Shown here piece by piece: positions 22,876 to 31,152 of a stretch of DNA of 31,152 nt. Numbering within the stretch: position 1 is the stretch's first letter; each line of letters starts with the position of its first letter. The position numbers and the translations under genes were made by a program. Under the pieces are notes generated by a model. That model was not told the DNA's origin, did no database searches, and worked only from the letters and a program-made list of their open reading frames with translations. The DNA is from JAQSWP01 sp040255215 (lineage in GTDB: Bacteria; Pseudomonadota; Alphaproteobacteria; Reyranellales; JAQSWP01): NCBI GenBank assembly GCA_040255215.1, contig JBDZUM010000037.1:1-31152 (forward strand). The letters are read 5' to 3'.

Positions 22876-25625
22876 GGCTTCTCTTCGCGCCGCAAGGCGA
22901 CGAGCTGGTAGAGCAGGTCCAGTGCGGCCTTCGGCGTCAGCTCGTCGGGATGGATCGTGTCGAGCGCCTCCAGCGTGGCGGAAGGGGCTTGCGGTGCGGC
23001 CTGCGCCGGCGGCGGCGCGGCGGCGAACAGCGGCAGATCCTGCGCCAGCCGCGTCACCGCGCCCGATTGTTCGCCGCTTTCAAGGCCGCGCAAGACCTCT
23101 TCGGCGCGGGCGATCACCGCCGGCGGCAGCCCCGCCAGCTTGGCGACGTGAATGCCGTAGGAGCGATCGGCGGCGCCCGGCGCCACCTCGTGCAGGAACA
23201 CCACGTCGCCCTGCCATTCCTTCACCCGCATGGTGTGCGGCGCCAGCGCGTCGAGCCGGCCGCCCAGCGCCACCAGCTCGTGGTAATGCGTGGCGAACAG
23301 CGCCCGGCATTCGTTGACGTCGTGCAGATGCTCGAGCGTCGACCAGGCGATCGACAGACCGTCATAGGTCGCCGTGCCGCGGCCGATTTCGTCGAGGATC
23401 ACCAGGCTGCGGGCGGTGGCCTGGTTGAGGATGGCGGCGGTCTCGACCATTTCGACCATGAAGGTCGAACGGCCGCGCGCCAGATCGTCGGCCGCACCGA
23501 CGCGGCTGAACAGCCGGTCGACCGCGCCGATATGGGCGGAACGCGCCGGCACGTAGGCGCCGATCTGGGCCAGCACGGCGATCAGCGCGTTCTGGCGCAG
23601 GAAAGTCGATTTGCCGGCCATGTTGGGGCCGGTGACCAGCCACAGCCGTCGTTCGCCCGACAGCGTGCAGTCATTGGCGACGAAGGCGCCGTCGCCGCGC
23701 GCCCGCAAGGCGGCCTCCACCACCGGATGCCGTCCGCCCTCGATGGCGAATTCGATGCCGTCGTCGACGAGCGGCCGCACCCACTGGCCGTCGCCGGCCA
23801 GCTCCGCCAGACCCGCCGCGACGTCGATCGCCGCCAGCGCAGCGGCGGCGGCGCAGACCGGCTCGGCGCGGGCGATCGCCGCAGCGGACAGTTCGGCGAA
23901 GATCTCCAGCTCGAGATTGAGCGCGAGATCGGCGGCGCGGCCGATCTTGCTCTCCAGTTCGCCCAGCTCGACCGTGGTGTAGCGCACCGCGCTGGCCAGG
24001 GTCTGGCGATGGATGAAGCCATGCGCCTGGGCATCGAGCTTCTCGGCGTTGCCGGGCGAGACTTCGATGTAATAGCCGAGCACGTTGTTGTGGCGGATCT
24101 TCAGCGAGGCGATGGCGCTGGCCGTGCGGTACTTCTGTTCCAGCGCGGCGATCAGCCGGCGGCTCTCGTCGCGCAGCGCGCGGAGCTCGTCGAGCTCGGG
24201 CCGGTAGCCCGCGGCGACGAAACCGCCGTCGCGCGCCAGCAGCGGCAGCTCCTCGGCCAGCGCGCGATCGAACAACGCCACAAGCTCGTCGTGCCCGCCC
24301 AGCACCTCGATGGCGTCGGCGATCTGCGCCGGCTGCGCCGCCAACTCGCCTTCACCCGCCAGCAGCAGCGCCCGCAGGGCAGCCGCTTGACGCAGACCCT
24401 CGCGCAGGGCGGAAAGATCGCGCGGGCCGCCGCGGCCCAAGGTCAGCCGCGCCAGCGCCCGCTCCATGTCGGGGCAGCGCCGCAGCAGATCGCGTACGTC
24501 CTGGCGCAGGCGCAGGCGCTCGACGAACAGCGACACCACGTCGAGCCGGTCGGCGATGGCGGCAGGATCGGTGAGCGGCGCCGAAAGCCGCGCCGCCAGC
24601 AGCCGCGCGCCCGGGCCGGTCAGGGTGCGGTCGATCGCGGCCAGCAGACTGCCGGCGCGCGCGCCGTCCAGGGTGCGCATCAGTTCGAGATTGCGCCGTG
24701 TCGCGGCGTCGATCTCCATCGCGTCGCTGGGCGCCACGCGTTGCGGCGGCGCCAGCCGCGGCAGCTTGCCGGCCTGGGTCAGTTCGACGTAGTCGATCAG
24801 CGCACCGGCGGCGGCCAGTTCGGCGCGGCTGTAGCTGGCGATGCCTTCCAGCGTGCCGACGCGGAAAATCTCCTGCAGGCGGCGGCGGGCGTTGTCGCTG
24901 TCGAAGCGCGCGCCCGGCAATGGCGTCAGCGCCGCCTGGCGGTCGGCCAGCGCCGTCTCCAGCGCCGGTCGCGTCAGCAGCCGGTCGGGCAGCAGCAATT
25001 CGCCGGGTTCCAGCCGCGCCAGCAGGGCGCCGGCTTGTGCGGCCTCGAGGCTCTGAACGCCGAATTCGCCGGTCGACAGGTCGAGCCAGGCCAGCGCCAG
25101 CTCGCCCTGGGCGTCGGCCAGCGCGGCGAGATAATTGTGGGCGCGCGCATCGAGCAGGGCATCCTCGGTCAAGGTGCCGGGCGTGATGACGCGCACCACT
25201 TCGCGCTGCACCACGGACTTAGCGCCGCGCTTCTTCGCTTCGGCCGGGTCCTCGGTCTGTTCGCAGACCGCGACCTTGAAGCCGCGGCGGATCAGTCGCG
25301 AGAGATAGGCTTCGTGGCTGTGCACCGGCACGCCGCACATCGGGATGTCCTGGCCCTGGTGCTGGCCGCGCTTGGTCAGGGCGATGTCGAGCGCCGCCGA
25401 CGCCTTGACGGCATCGTCGAAGAACAGCTCGTAGAAATCGCCCATGCGGTAGAACAGCAGGTGGTCGGGGTGCGCCGCCTTGATGGCGAGGTACTGCTGC
25501 ATCATCGGCGTCGCGCCGGCCGGGACGAGGGCGGCGTCGGGCTCGGTCGCGGCGGGGGAAACGGGCTTGGCGCGCAATTCTGTTCCGGTCGGCGAAAGGA
25601 AAAAAGCCAAGTCCGACCGTAGCAT
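22872..25625 (-). CDS. mutS: DNA mismatch repair protein MutS
   Basis: Recognises base mismatches and recruits MutL. From the ATG at 25625 the product is 917 residues. The mismatch-contact motif is in LLFYRMGDFYELFFDDA (the Phe-x-Glu element is FYE), followed by the connector and lever domains; the ATPase domain has Walker A TGPNMAGKSTF near 662-672 and Walker B LVILDEIGRGTATYDGLS, with ATHYHEL after it, and a C-terminal dimerisation tail. About 40 residues precede the usual start of similarity (MMQQYLAIKAAHP), so a later start is possible; the frame also stays open 41 codons further upstream, into maeB, which I reject. It is divergent from maeB with about 90 bases between. Confidence 0.96.
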   Translation of the reverse strand: MLRSDLAFFLSPTGTELRAKPVSPAATEPDAALVPAGATPMMQQYLAIKAAHPDHLLFYRMGDFYELFFDDAVKASAALDIALTKRGQHQGQDIPMCGVPVHSHEAYLSRLIRRGFKVAVCEQTEDPAEAKKRGAKSVVQREVVRVITPGTLTEDALLDARAHNYLAALADAQGELALAWLDLSTGEFGVQSLEAAQAGALLARLEPGELLLPDRLLTRPALETALADRQAALTPLPGARFDSDNARRRLQEIFRVGTLEGIASYSRAELAAAGALIDYVELTQAGKLPRLAPPQRVAPSDAMEIDAATRRNLELMRTLDGARAGSLLAAIDRTLTGPGARLLAARLSAPLTDPAAIADRLDVVSLFVERLRLRQDVRDLLRRCPDMERALARLTLGRGGPRDLSALREGLRQAAALRALLLAGEGELAAQPAQIADAIEVLGGHDELVALFDRALAEELPLLARDGGFVAAGYRPELDELRALRDESRRLIAALEQKYRTASAIASLKIRHNNVLGYYIEVSPGNAEKLDAQAHGFIHRQTLASAVRYTTVELGELESKIGRAADLALNLELEIFAELSAAAIARAEPVCAAAAALAAIDVAAGLAELAGDGQWVRPLVDDGIEFAIEGGRHPVVEAALRARGDGAFVANDCTLSGERRLWLVTGPNMAGKSTFLRQNALIAVLAQIGAYVPARSAHIGAVDRLFSRVGAADDLARGRSTFMVEMVETAAILNQATARSLVILDEIGRGTATYDGLSIAWSTLEHLHDVNECRALFATHYHELVALGGRLDALAPHTMRVKEWQGDVVFLHEVAPGAADRSYGIHVAKLAGLPPAVIARAEEVLRGLESGEQSGAVTRLAQDLPLFAAAPPPAQAAPQAPSATLEALDTIHPDELTPKAALDLLYQLVALRREEKP

Positions 25626-25717
25626 GACGGTTTTTTTCCCGCCACGACGCCGGCCAAACCGGCTAGACTGGTCGTTCACCGCATAATGCGCACGAACAAG
25701 ACGTTTGGAGTCCTCCC

Positions 25718-28018
25718 ATGGCGACGGCGCGTCGCGATACAGAAGCAATGGTCACCGAAACCGGCAGTCTCGACGAAGAATCGCTGATCATGCACGCCTC
25801 CGGGCGGCCGGGAAAAATCGAGGTCACCCCGACCAAGCCGCTCACCACCCAGCGCGATCTGGCGCTGGCCTATTCCCCCGGCGTCGCCGCGCCCTGCCTG
25901 CGCATCCACGAGGATCCGTCGCTGGCCTACGACTACACGGCCAAGGGCAATCTGGTGGCGGTGATCTCCAACGGCACCGCCGTGCTGGGGCTGGGCGATC
26001 TCGGCGCGCTGGCGTCGAAGCCGGTGATGGAAGGCAAGGCGGTGCTGTTCAAGCGCTTCGCCGACGTCGACGGCATCGATCTGGAGGTCGACACCACCGA
26101 CGTCGACCAGTTCATCAACTGCGTGCGCTATCTCGGTCCGTCCTTCGGCGGCATCAATCTCGAGGACATCAAGGCGCCCGAGTGCTTCATCATCGAGCAG
26201 CGCCTGCGCGAGCTGCTCGACATTCCCGTGTTCCACGACGACCAGCACGGCACGGCGATCATCTCGGCCGCCGCCCTGATCAACGCCATGCATCTGACGG
26301 GGCGCAAGATCGAGAACACGCGCATGGTGGTGAACGGCGCCGGCGCCGCCGGCATCGCCTGCATCGAGCTGATCAAGAGCATGGGCATGCCGCACGACAA
26401 CGTCATCCTGTGCGACACCAAGGGCGTCATCTACCAGGGCCGCACCGAGGGCATGAACCAGTGGAAGTCGGCGCACGCGGTCAAGACCAAGGCGCGCACG
26501 CTGGAAGAGGCCGTCAAGGGCGCCGACGTGTTCTTCGGCCTGTCGGTCAAGGGCGCGATGACGCAGGAGATGGTGAAGTCGATGGCCGACAAGCCGATCA
26601 TCTTCGCTATGGCCAATCCCGATCCCGAGATCACGCCGGAAGACGTGCGCGCGGCGCGCAAGGACGCCATCGTCGCCACCGGCCGCTCCGACTATCCCAA
26701 CCAGGTCAACAACGTCCTGGGCTTTCCCTACATCTTCCGCGGCGCGCTCGACGTGCGCGCCTCGACCATCAACGACCAGATGAAGATTGCCGCCGCCGAG
26801 GCCATCGCCAAGCTGGCGCGCGAGGACGTGCCCGACGAGGTCGACCGCGCCTATTCGGGCCGACGCCTGCGCTACGGCGCGGAGTACATCATCCCCGTGC
26901 CGTTCGATCCGCGCCTGATCTCGGCGGTGTCGTCGGCGGTGGCGCAGGCGGCGATGGATTCCGGCGTTGCCCGCCGGCCGATCGTCGACATGAAGGAGTA
27001 CAAGGCGCAGCTTTCCGGCCGCCTCGATCCGACCGCGGCCTGGCTGCAGAGCATCGTCGACGCCGTGCGCGCGCGGCCGCAACGGGTGGTGTTCGCCGAG
27101 GGCGAGGAGGAACGCACCATCCGCGCCGCGCTGGCTTTCCGCGATGCCGGCTACGGCACGCCGATCCTGATTGGCCGCGAGGAGAACGTGCTCGAGACCA
27201 TGGCGCAGATCGGCATCGCCGGCGACACGGCCGGCATCGAGATCCATAACGCGCGTCTTTCCAACTCGAACGCGCGCTACACCGACCTGCTGTACAAGCG
27301 CCAGCAGCGCCAGGGCATGCTGCGGCGCGACGCGCAGCGCGCCGTCAACCAGGGCCGCAACGTCTTCGCCGCTTGCATGGTGGCGTCGGGCGACGCCGAC
27401 GCCATGGTGACCGGCCTGACCCGCAGCTTCGGCGAGTGCTATGGCGACGTTACCAGCGTCATCGAAGGCCAGCGCGGTCGGGTCGTGTTCGGCCTGTCGA
27501 TCGCCGTGGCGCGCGGCAAGGCGGTGTTCATCGCCGACACCTCTGTGCACGAGACGCCGACCTCCGAGCAGCTCGCCGGCATCGCCCGCCAGGCGGCGGC
27601 GCTGGCGCGCCAGATGGGCAACGACCCGCGCGTCGCCTTCCTGTCGTTCAGCAATTTCGGCGGCCGGCTGATGGAGCGCACCGAGCGCATCCGCGAGGCG
27701 ATCCGCCATCTCGACCGGCTCGAGGTCGATTTCGAATACGACGGCGAGATGCAGGCCGACGTGGCGATGGACCACGAGCTGATGAAGAGCGTCTATCCGT
27801 TCTGCCGACTGAGCGGCCCGGCCAACATCCTGATCATGCCCGGGCTCAACGCGGCCAATATCGGCTCCAAGCTGGTGGCGCAGCTGGGCGGCGGTACGGT
27901 GATCGGCCCGATCCTGCTGGGCCTCGCCAAGCCGGCGCAGATCGTGCAGATGGGCTCGACCGTCAACGACCTGGTCAATGCCGGTGTCCTCGTTGCTTAC
28001 GAGGCCCTTAGCGACTGA
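25718..28018 (+). CDS. maeB: NADP-dependent malic enzyme with C-terminal phosphotransacetylase-like domain
   Basis: Oxidatively decarboxylates malate to pyruvate, supplying NADPH and pyruvate when the cell grows on C4 acids. The 766-residue product has two parts. The N-terminal malic enzyme shows AYSPGVAAPC, YDYTAKGNLVAVISNGTAVLGLG, PVFHDDQHGTAI (about 170-181), the NADP fold MVVNGAGAAGIAC and IFAMANPDPEI. From about residue 440 follows a phosphotransacetylase-like domain (RVVFAEGEEERTIRAALAF, MVTGLTRSFGECY, ANILIMPGLNAANIGSKL), thought to be regulatory in MaeB/Tme enzymes. GGAG precedes the ATG at 25718. It is divergent from mutS and followed by a hairpin before phoR. Confidence 0.96.
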   Translation: MATARRDTEAMVTETGSLDEESLIMHASGRPGKIEVTPTKPLTTQRDLALAYSPGVAAPCLRIHEDPSLAYDYTAKGNLVAVISNGTAVLGLGDLGALASKPVMEGKAVLFKRFADVDGIDLEVDTTDVDQFINCVRYLGPSFGGINLEDIKAPECFIIEQRLRELLDIPVFHDDQHGTAIISAAALINAMHLTGRKIENTRMVVNGAGAAGIACIELIKSMGMPHDNVILCDTKGVIYQGRTEGMNQWKSAHAVKTKARTLEEAVKGADVFFGLSVKGAMTQEMVKSMADKPIIFAMANPDPEITPEDVRAARKDAIVATGRSDYPNQVNNVLGFPYIFRGALDVRASTINDQMKIAAAEAIAKLAREDVPDEVDRAYSGRRLRYGAEYIIPVPFDPRLISAVSSAVAQAAMDSGVARRPIVDMKEYKAQLSGRLDPTAAWLQSIVDAVRARPQRVVFAEGEEERTIRAALAFRDAGYGTPILIGREENVLETMAQIGIAGDTAGIEIHNARLSNSNARYTDLLYKRQQRQGMLRRDAQRAVNQGRNVFAACMVASGDADAMVTGLTRSFGECYGDVTSVIEGQRGRVVFGLSIAVARGKAVFIADTSVHETPTSEQLAGIARQAAALARQMGNDPRVAFLSFSNFGGRLMERTERIREAIRHLDRLEVDFEYDGEMQADVAMDHELMKSVYPFCRLSGPANILIMPGLNAANIGSKLVAQLGGGTVIGPILLGLAKPAQIVQMGSTVNDLVNAGVLVAYEALSD

Positions 28019-28046
28019 CGCTCATCCGGCATCGCAATGCGGCTGT

Positions 28047-28076
28047 AACGGGAAGCTGGTATACTGGCTTCCCGTT
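28047..28076 (+). terminator. Hairpin between maeB and phoR
   Basis: Perfect 10-bp inverted repeat (aacgggaagc / gcttcccgtt) with a 10-base loop, 28 bases after the maeB stop, followed by only a short T stretch. Probable maeB terminator. Its loop holds TGGTATACT, which reads as an extended -10 element (see findings). Confidence 0.6.
28058..28065 (+). promoter_or_regulatory. Possible extended -10 element for phoR
   Basis: TGGTATAC-T in the loop of the hairpin matches TGnTATAAT closely; no good -35 lies 17 bases before it. Transcription would start about 35 bases before the phoR ATG. By-eye prediction. Confidence 0.3.
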
Positions 28077-28104
28077 TCGCGTTCTGGCACGAGGCCGAAC
28101 CTAG

Positions 28105-29550
28105 ATGCTGCGTCCCAACCTGCCGCTGAGTCGCCAGTTTCTGGCGGCTTTTCTGGTCTGCCTGCCGGCTTTCCTGGCGCTGGGCGGGCTGGTGCTGGGC
28201 GGCTGGCTGGGCCGGATCCCCGCTCTCGTCGCCGCGGCGGCACTGTTTGCCGTGTCCTGGCCGCTCGTGCGGCTCTATCTCGGCGACATCACCGCTTTCG
28301 CCACCTTCATCGCCCGCCTGTCCGGTGGCGATGCGCGCGCCGGCGGGACCACGCCCGAGCCGCCGGCCTTCAAGCTGTCGGTCGCCGCCGAGGAGCTGTC
28401 GCGCGCCGCCGCCGCCCTGCACGCCGGCTGGCAGGTGCAGCGCGAGGCGCTGCAGGCCGCCTCCTCGGCCAGCAAGCGGATTCTCGACGGCCTGCCCGAC
28501 CCGCTGCTGGCGGTCGACCGCAACCGGCGCATCACCCACGTCAACGCCGCCGCGGTGGCGCTGTTCGGCGGCCAGGCGATGGGCCGCGATCTCGCCGCCG
28601 TGCTGCGCCAGCCGCAGGTGCTGGCCGCCGTCGACGCCGCCCTGGCGGAGAAACAAGTCGCTGCTGTCGAGTTCGCACGCAACGACCGGGTCGAGACGGC
28701 GATGATCGCGCATGTGGCGGCGCTGGCGGAGCCGGCGGGCGACGGCACCGTCGTCCTTCTGGTGTTCCACGACGTGACGGCGTTGCGCCGCACCGAGCGC
28801 ATGCGCGCCGACTTCGTCGCCAATGCCAGTCACGAACTGAAGACGCCGATCTCGACCCTGATGGGCTTCATCGAGACCTTGCGCGGGCCGGCGCGCGACG
28901 ACGCCAAGGCGCGCGAACGCTTCCTAGCCATCATGGACGAGCAGGCGCAGCGTATGGCGCGGCTGGTCAGCGATCTGCTGTCGCTGTCCGACATCGAGCT
29001 GCGCGAGCATTCGCGCCCGTCCGACCCAGTCGACGCCATCGCCGTGCTGCGCTCCGTGCTCGACATGTTGGAGCTGCGCGCCCGCCAGCGCGGCATCGCC
29101 CTGAAGCTCGAGGTCGAGGGCGAGGCGCCGCCGGTGCTGGGCGATCGCGACGAGCTTGGCCAGGTGTTCCAGAACCTGGTCGACAACGCCATCAAGTACG
29201 GCCGCCAGGGCAGCGCCGTGCGCTGCACGGTCGCGCGCATTGCGGCTGGCGGCGGCCGGCCGGAGGGCCTGCGCATCGCCGTCGCCGACCAGGGCGAGGG
29301 CATCGCCGAGGAGCATCTGCCGCGGCTGACCGAGCGCTTCTACCGGGTCGACGATGCGCGCTCGCGCAAGCTGGGCGGCACCGGGCTGGGCCTGGCCATC
29401 GTCAAGCACATCGTCAACCGCCATCGCGGCCAGCTCGAGATCGACAGCACGGTCGGCGAGGGCACGACGATCGCCATCACCCTGCCGCTGGCGCCGCCGC
29501 CGGCGCAGCCCCAGGCCGAGCCTGCCGCAGCGGATCGCCGCAGCGCCTGA
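28105..29550 (+). CDS. phoR: Phosphate-regulon sensor histidine kinase PhoR
   Basis: Membrane sensor kinase of 481 residues, assigned to PhoR because pstS and pstC follow. Two transmembrane helices lie close together (about 11-33 and 38-58) with almost no periplasmic loop, as expected of PhoR, which senses phosphate through Pst/PhoU rather than directly. A PAS-like domain follows (about 122-230, ILDGLPDPLLAVDRNRRITH). The kinase core has the H-box ASHELKTPIS (H243), N-box NLVDNAIKYG (N361), DQGEGI and GGTGLGLAIVKHI. The phosphorylated partner PhoB is not in the window. The C-terminal 20 residues are a proline/alanine-rich tail. The ATG at 28105 has a GAGG about 10 bases upstream. Confidence 0.9.
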   Translation: MLRPNLPLSRQFLAAFLVCLPAFLALGGLVLGGWLGRIPALVAAAALFAVSWPLVRLYLGDITAFATFIARLSGGDARAGGTTPEPPAFKLSVAAEELSRAAAALHAGWQVQREALQAASSASKRILDGLPDPLLAVDRNRRITHVNAAAVALFGGQAMGRDLAAVLRQPQVLAAVDAALAEKQVAAVEFARNDRVETAMIAHVAALAEPAGDGTVVLLVFHDVTALRRTERMRADFVANASHELKTPISTLMGFIETLRGPARDDAKARERFLAIMDEQAQRMARLVSDLLSLSDIELREHSRPSDPVDAIAVLRSVLDMLELRARQRGIALKLEVEGEAPPVLGDRDELGQVFQNLVDNAIKYGRQGSAVRCTVARIAAGGGRPEGLRIAVADQGEGIAEEHLPRLTERFYRVDDARSRKLGGTGLGLAIVKHIVNRHRGQLEIDSTVGEGTTIAITLPLAPPPAQPQAEPAAADRRSA

Positions 29551-29627
29551 CACGAATAACCCACAGGCGAAATCTTCTGGAAATTCAATGGCGTGGGTGG
29601 CGAATCCGCGGATTTCTGCGGCCGCAC

Positions 29628-29660
29628 AATTCATAAAAGCGTAACAAATTTGCAGTAAAT
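29628..29660 (+). promoter_or_regulatory. Pho-box-like array upstream of pstS
   Basis: Three consecutive 11-base units (29628-29638, 29639-29649, 29650-29660) each match 7 of 11 positions of the Pho-box unit CTGTCATAAAT, with the A-rich positions 8-10 kept in all three. PhoB binds such tandem units. They end 94 bases before the pstS ATG, in the only A/T-rich part of the 204-base phoR-pstS spacer. No other gene is seen in that spacer. Confidence 0.5.
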
Positions 29661-29754
29661 CTATTGCCACTGGTCACTAAGAGTCGCAGCGCGATCGGCG
29701 GCCCGTCGCTCAACCCAATCCGGGGCCGCGAGCGAAATCCAGGAGGCTCTTTCC

Positions 29755-30780
29755 ATGCGGATCAAAACTGCAGCACTGGCGACCCTGGCCGCGCTGACCT
29801 TCGCCGGTGTGGCCGAGGCGCGCGATCAGGTCAAGATCGCCGGTTCGTCGACCGTTCTGCCCTTCGCCAACGTCGTCGCCGAGGCCTTCGGCAAGGCCAA
29901 TCCGAAGTTCAAGACGCCGATCGTCGAATCGGGCGGCTCTTCGGGCGGCCTCAAGACGTTCTGCGCCGGCGTCGGCGAGAACACCATCGACATCGCCAAT
30001 TCCTCGCGTCCGATCAAGTCGACCGAGGTCGACGCCTGCAAGTCGGCCGGCGTCAACGATATCATCGAGGTCAAGATCGGCTACGACGGCATCGTCTTCG
30101 CCAGCAGCGTGAAGTCGAACAGCTTCACCTTCACCCCCAAGCAGCTCTACCTGGCGCTGGCCAAGGACGTGCCGCAGGGCGGCAAGCTGGTGCCGAACCC
30201 CTACACCAACTGGAAGCAGGTCGACGCCTCGCTGCCGGACCAGGAAATCCGCGTCTTCATCCCGGGCGAGAAGCACGGCACCCGCGAAGTGTTCGAGGAG
30301 AAGGTTCTCGCGGTCGGCTGCAAGGGCATTGCCGAGGTCGAGGCGATTTCCGACGCCAAGGCCAAGCACGCCGCCTGCGTCTCCGTGCGCAAGGACGGCC
30401 GCTCGGTCGATATCGACGGCGACTACACCGAGACGCTGGCGCGCATCCAGAGCACGCCGACGGGCATCGGCGTGTTCGGCCTGAGCTTCTACGACCAGAA
30501 CCGCGACAAGGTTAAGGTCGCGCCGGTTTCCGGCGTCGTGCCGTCGGTCGAGACCATCGCCGAAGGCAAGTACCCGGTGTCGCGCCCGCTGTTCTTCTAC
30601 GTGAAGAAGGCGCATCTCGGCGCCATCCCGGGCCTCAAGGAATACGTCGAGTTCTTCCTCTCCGACCGCATGGTCGGCGAAGAGGGCGCGGCGGTCGAGA
30701 AGGGCCTGATCCCGATGCCGGCGAACGAACTCAAGCAGCAGCGCGAGAAGTTCATCAAGGGCATGACGGTCGGCAGCTGA
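29755..30780 (+). CDS. pstS: Phosphate ABC transporter substrate-binding protein PstS
   Basis: Periplasmic high-affinity phosphate-binding protein of 341 residues. A signal peptide (MRIKTAALATLAALTFAGVAEA, cleavage about 22) is followed by the family start VKIAGSSTVLPFANVVAEAF with the phosphate-contact GSST, then SGGSSGGLKTFCAGVGENTIDIANSSRP and GYDGIVFA; later FIPGEKHGTREVFEEKV and GVFGLSFYDQN. These fit the alphaproteobacterial PstS type. A strong AGGAGG lies before the ATG. It is downstream of phoR, with the Pho-box-like array between, and followed by a strong hairpin and then pstC. Confidence 0.96.
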   Translation: MRIKTAALATLAALTFAGVAEARDQVKIAGSSTVLPFANVVAEAFGKANPKFKTPIVESGGSSGGLKTFCAGVGENTIDIANSSRPIKSTEVDACKSAGVNDIIEVKIGYDGIVFASSVKSNSFTFTPKQLYLALAKDVPQGGKLVPNPYTNWKQVDASLPDQEIRVFIPGEKHGTREVFEEKVLAVGCKGIAEVEAISDAKAKHAACVSVRKDGRSVDIDGDYTETLARIQSTPTGIGVFGLSFYDQNRDKVKVAPVSGVVPSVETIAEGKYPVSRPLFFYVKKAHLGAIPGLKEYVEFFLSDRMVGEEGAAVEKGLIPMPANELKQQREKFIKGMTVGS

Positions 30781-30791
30781 TCCTGCGATCC

Positions 30792-30818
30792 GGCCGGGAG
30801 CGCCCGCCGCTCCCGGCC
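30792..30818 (+). terminator. Strong hairpin between pstS and pstC
   Basis: Perfect 11-bp GC-rich inverted repeat (ggccgggagcg / cgctcccggcc) with a 5-base loop, 11 bases past the pstS stop; a T-rich stretch follows about 13 bases later. Probably a partial terminator or mRNA-stabilising hairpin that keeps pstS expressed above pstC. Confidence 0.65.
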
Positions 30819-30859
30819 ATCTCCGCGCTTTTCCTTCCCGTCGCACGGACCCGCCCTCC

Positions 30860-31152
30860 ATGAGCCTGCCAGTCGTCCTCGCCGTCCTCCTCGTCCTGAC
30901 CTTGCTGGGATTCCGGCTCGGCATGGGGCGGGCGCTGCAGACGGTCAATCGCCGCGCGCAGCTGCTGCACTCGCGGCCGGGCTACTACGGCAGCTACGTG
31001 GCGCTGTGGGCGCTGCTGCCGGCGGTGGGCATTCTGATCGCCTGGCTGCTGCTGCAGCCGCTGATCGTCGAGGCCATGCTGCGCGGCAGCCTGCCGCCCG
31101 ACGTCGCGGCGCTGCCCGAATCGCGGCTCGGCCTGATCCTCAACACGATCGA
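30860..31152 (+). CDS. pstC: Phosphate ABC transporter permease PstC, N-terminal part (runs off window)
   Basis: First 97 codons of an inner-membrane permease. A first helix (LPVVLAVLLVLTLLGFRLGM) is followed by a cytoplasmic stretch, then RPGYYGSYVALWALLPAVGILIAWLLL and a further segment. The RPGYYGSYVALW pattern is the N-terminal extension found in long-type PstC of alphaproteobacteria (PF12501-like, from memory), not in short E. coli PstC. The ATG at 30860 has no obvious Shine-Dalgarno. The gene lies 79 bases after pstS. Identity rests on this extension plus position. Confidence 0.85.
   Translation, partial: MSLPVVLAVLLVLTLLGFRLGMGRALQTVNRRAQLLHSRPGYYGSYVALWALLPAVGILIAWLLLQPLIVEAMLRGSLPPDVAALPESRLGLILNTI

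Noticed and set aside
22950..25622. 890-codon plus-strand frame antisense to mutS
   Set aside because: Shadow of mutS, without domain signatures.
25676..27775. 699-codon minus-strand frame antisense to maeB
   Set aside because: Shadow of maeB; histidine/aspartate-rich low-complexity translation typical of antisense frames in GC-rich genes.
1..31152. Mobile elements, CRISPR, tRNA or rRNA genes, toxin-antitoxin or phage-defence genes
   Set aside because: Read for and not found: no transposase or integrase, no regular spaced repeats, no cloverleaf-like or rRNA sequence, no defence-type gene pair.

Overview
The window is a GC-rich (roughly two-thirds G+C), densely coded stretch of bacterial chromosome. 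Gene families and order point to an alphaproteobacterium: a MucR/Ros regulator, a Fur/Mur protein without the CxxC structural site, paired ornithine-lipid acyltransferases, a TIGR02186-type protein beside a TauE permease, a malic enzyme fused to a phosphotransacetylase-like domain, and a long-type PstC. I cannot name the genus. No tRNA, rRNA, CRISPR array, transposase, integrase or phage gene is visible. One run of 100 Ns (14611-14710) is an assembly gap.

Layout, left to right. Positions 1-3949 (minus strand) carry mucR, a fur/mur gene, olsB, an olsA/plsC gene and miaB (truncated by the window edge). Positions 3995-5522 hold a small TusA-like protein (+) convergent with rimI and tsaB (-), which make part of the tRNA t6A machinery and an N-acetyltransferase. 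Positions 5604-7194 hold a convergent pair of cell-wall enzymes, a DdpX/VanX-type D-Ala-D-Ala dipeptidase (+) and a Bax-like glucosaminidase (-). Positions 7286-8640 are nfuA (iron-sulfur carrier) and a universal stress protein (-), separated by a hairpin-rich, A/T-rich spacer. Positions 8663-11472 (-) hold a TauE/SafE permease with its TIGR02186 partner and a DUF2333 membrane protein. Positions 11613-16302 contain an HSL-type esterase (+), then panE-like, trpS and murJ (-). Positions 16358-18691 are an accessory-looking insert: a secreted four-cysteine protein of unknown function coupled to a secreted dienelactone-hydrolase-like protein (-), and a Spy/CpxP-like periplasmic protein (+). Positions 18704-25625 hold glnD (-), a TRIC-family channel (+), a membrane protein of unknown function and mutS (-). 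Positions 25718-31152 (+) carry maeB, then phoR, pstS and the start of pstC.

The backbone maeB / mutS-glnD-murJ-trpS-usp-nfuA-tsaB-rimI-fur-miaB resembles a gene order found in many alphaproteobacteria; here it is spread out by inserted small gene sets. The most coherent functional units are: fur/mur-olsB-olsA, where overlapping genes link metal sensing to ornithine-lipid synthesis; phoR-pstS-pstC, with three 11-bp Pho-box-like repeats before pstS and a strong hairpin after it; and tauE-TIGR02186-usp. I found no convincing entirely new system. The best candidates for follow-up are the secreted pair at 16358-18060, the hairpin-rich spacer before nfuA, and the mutS-coupled membrane protein.
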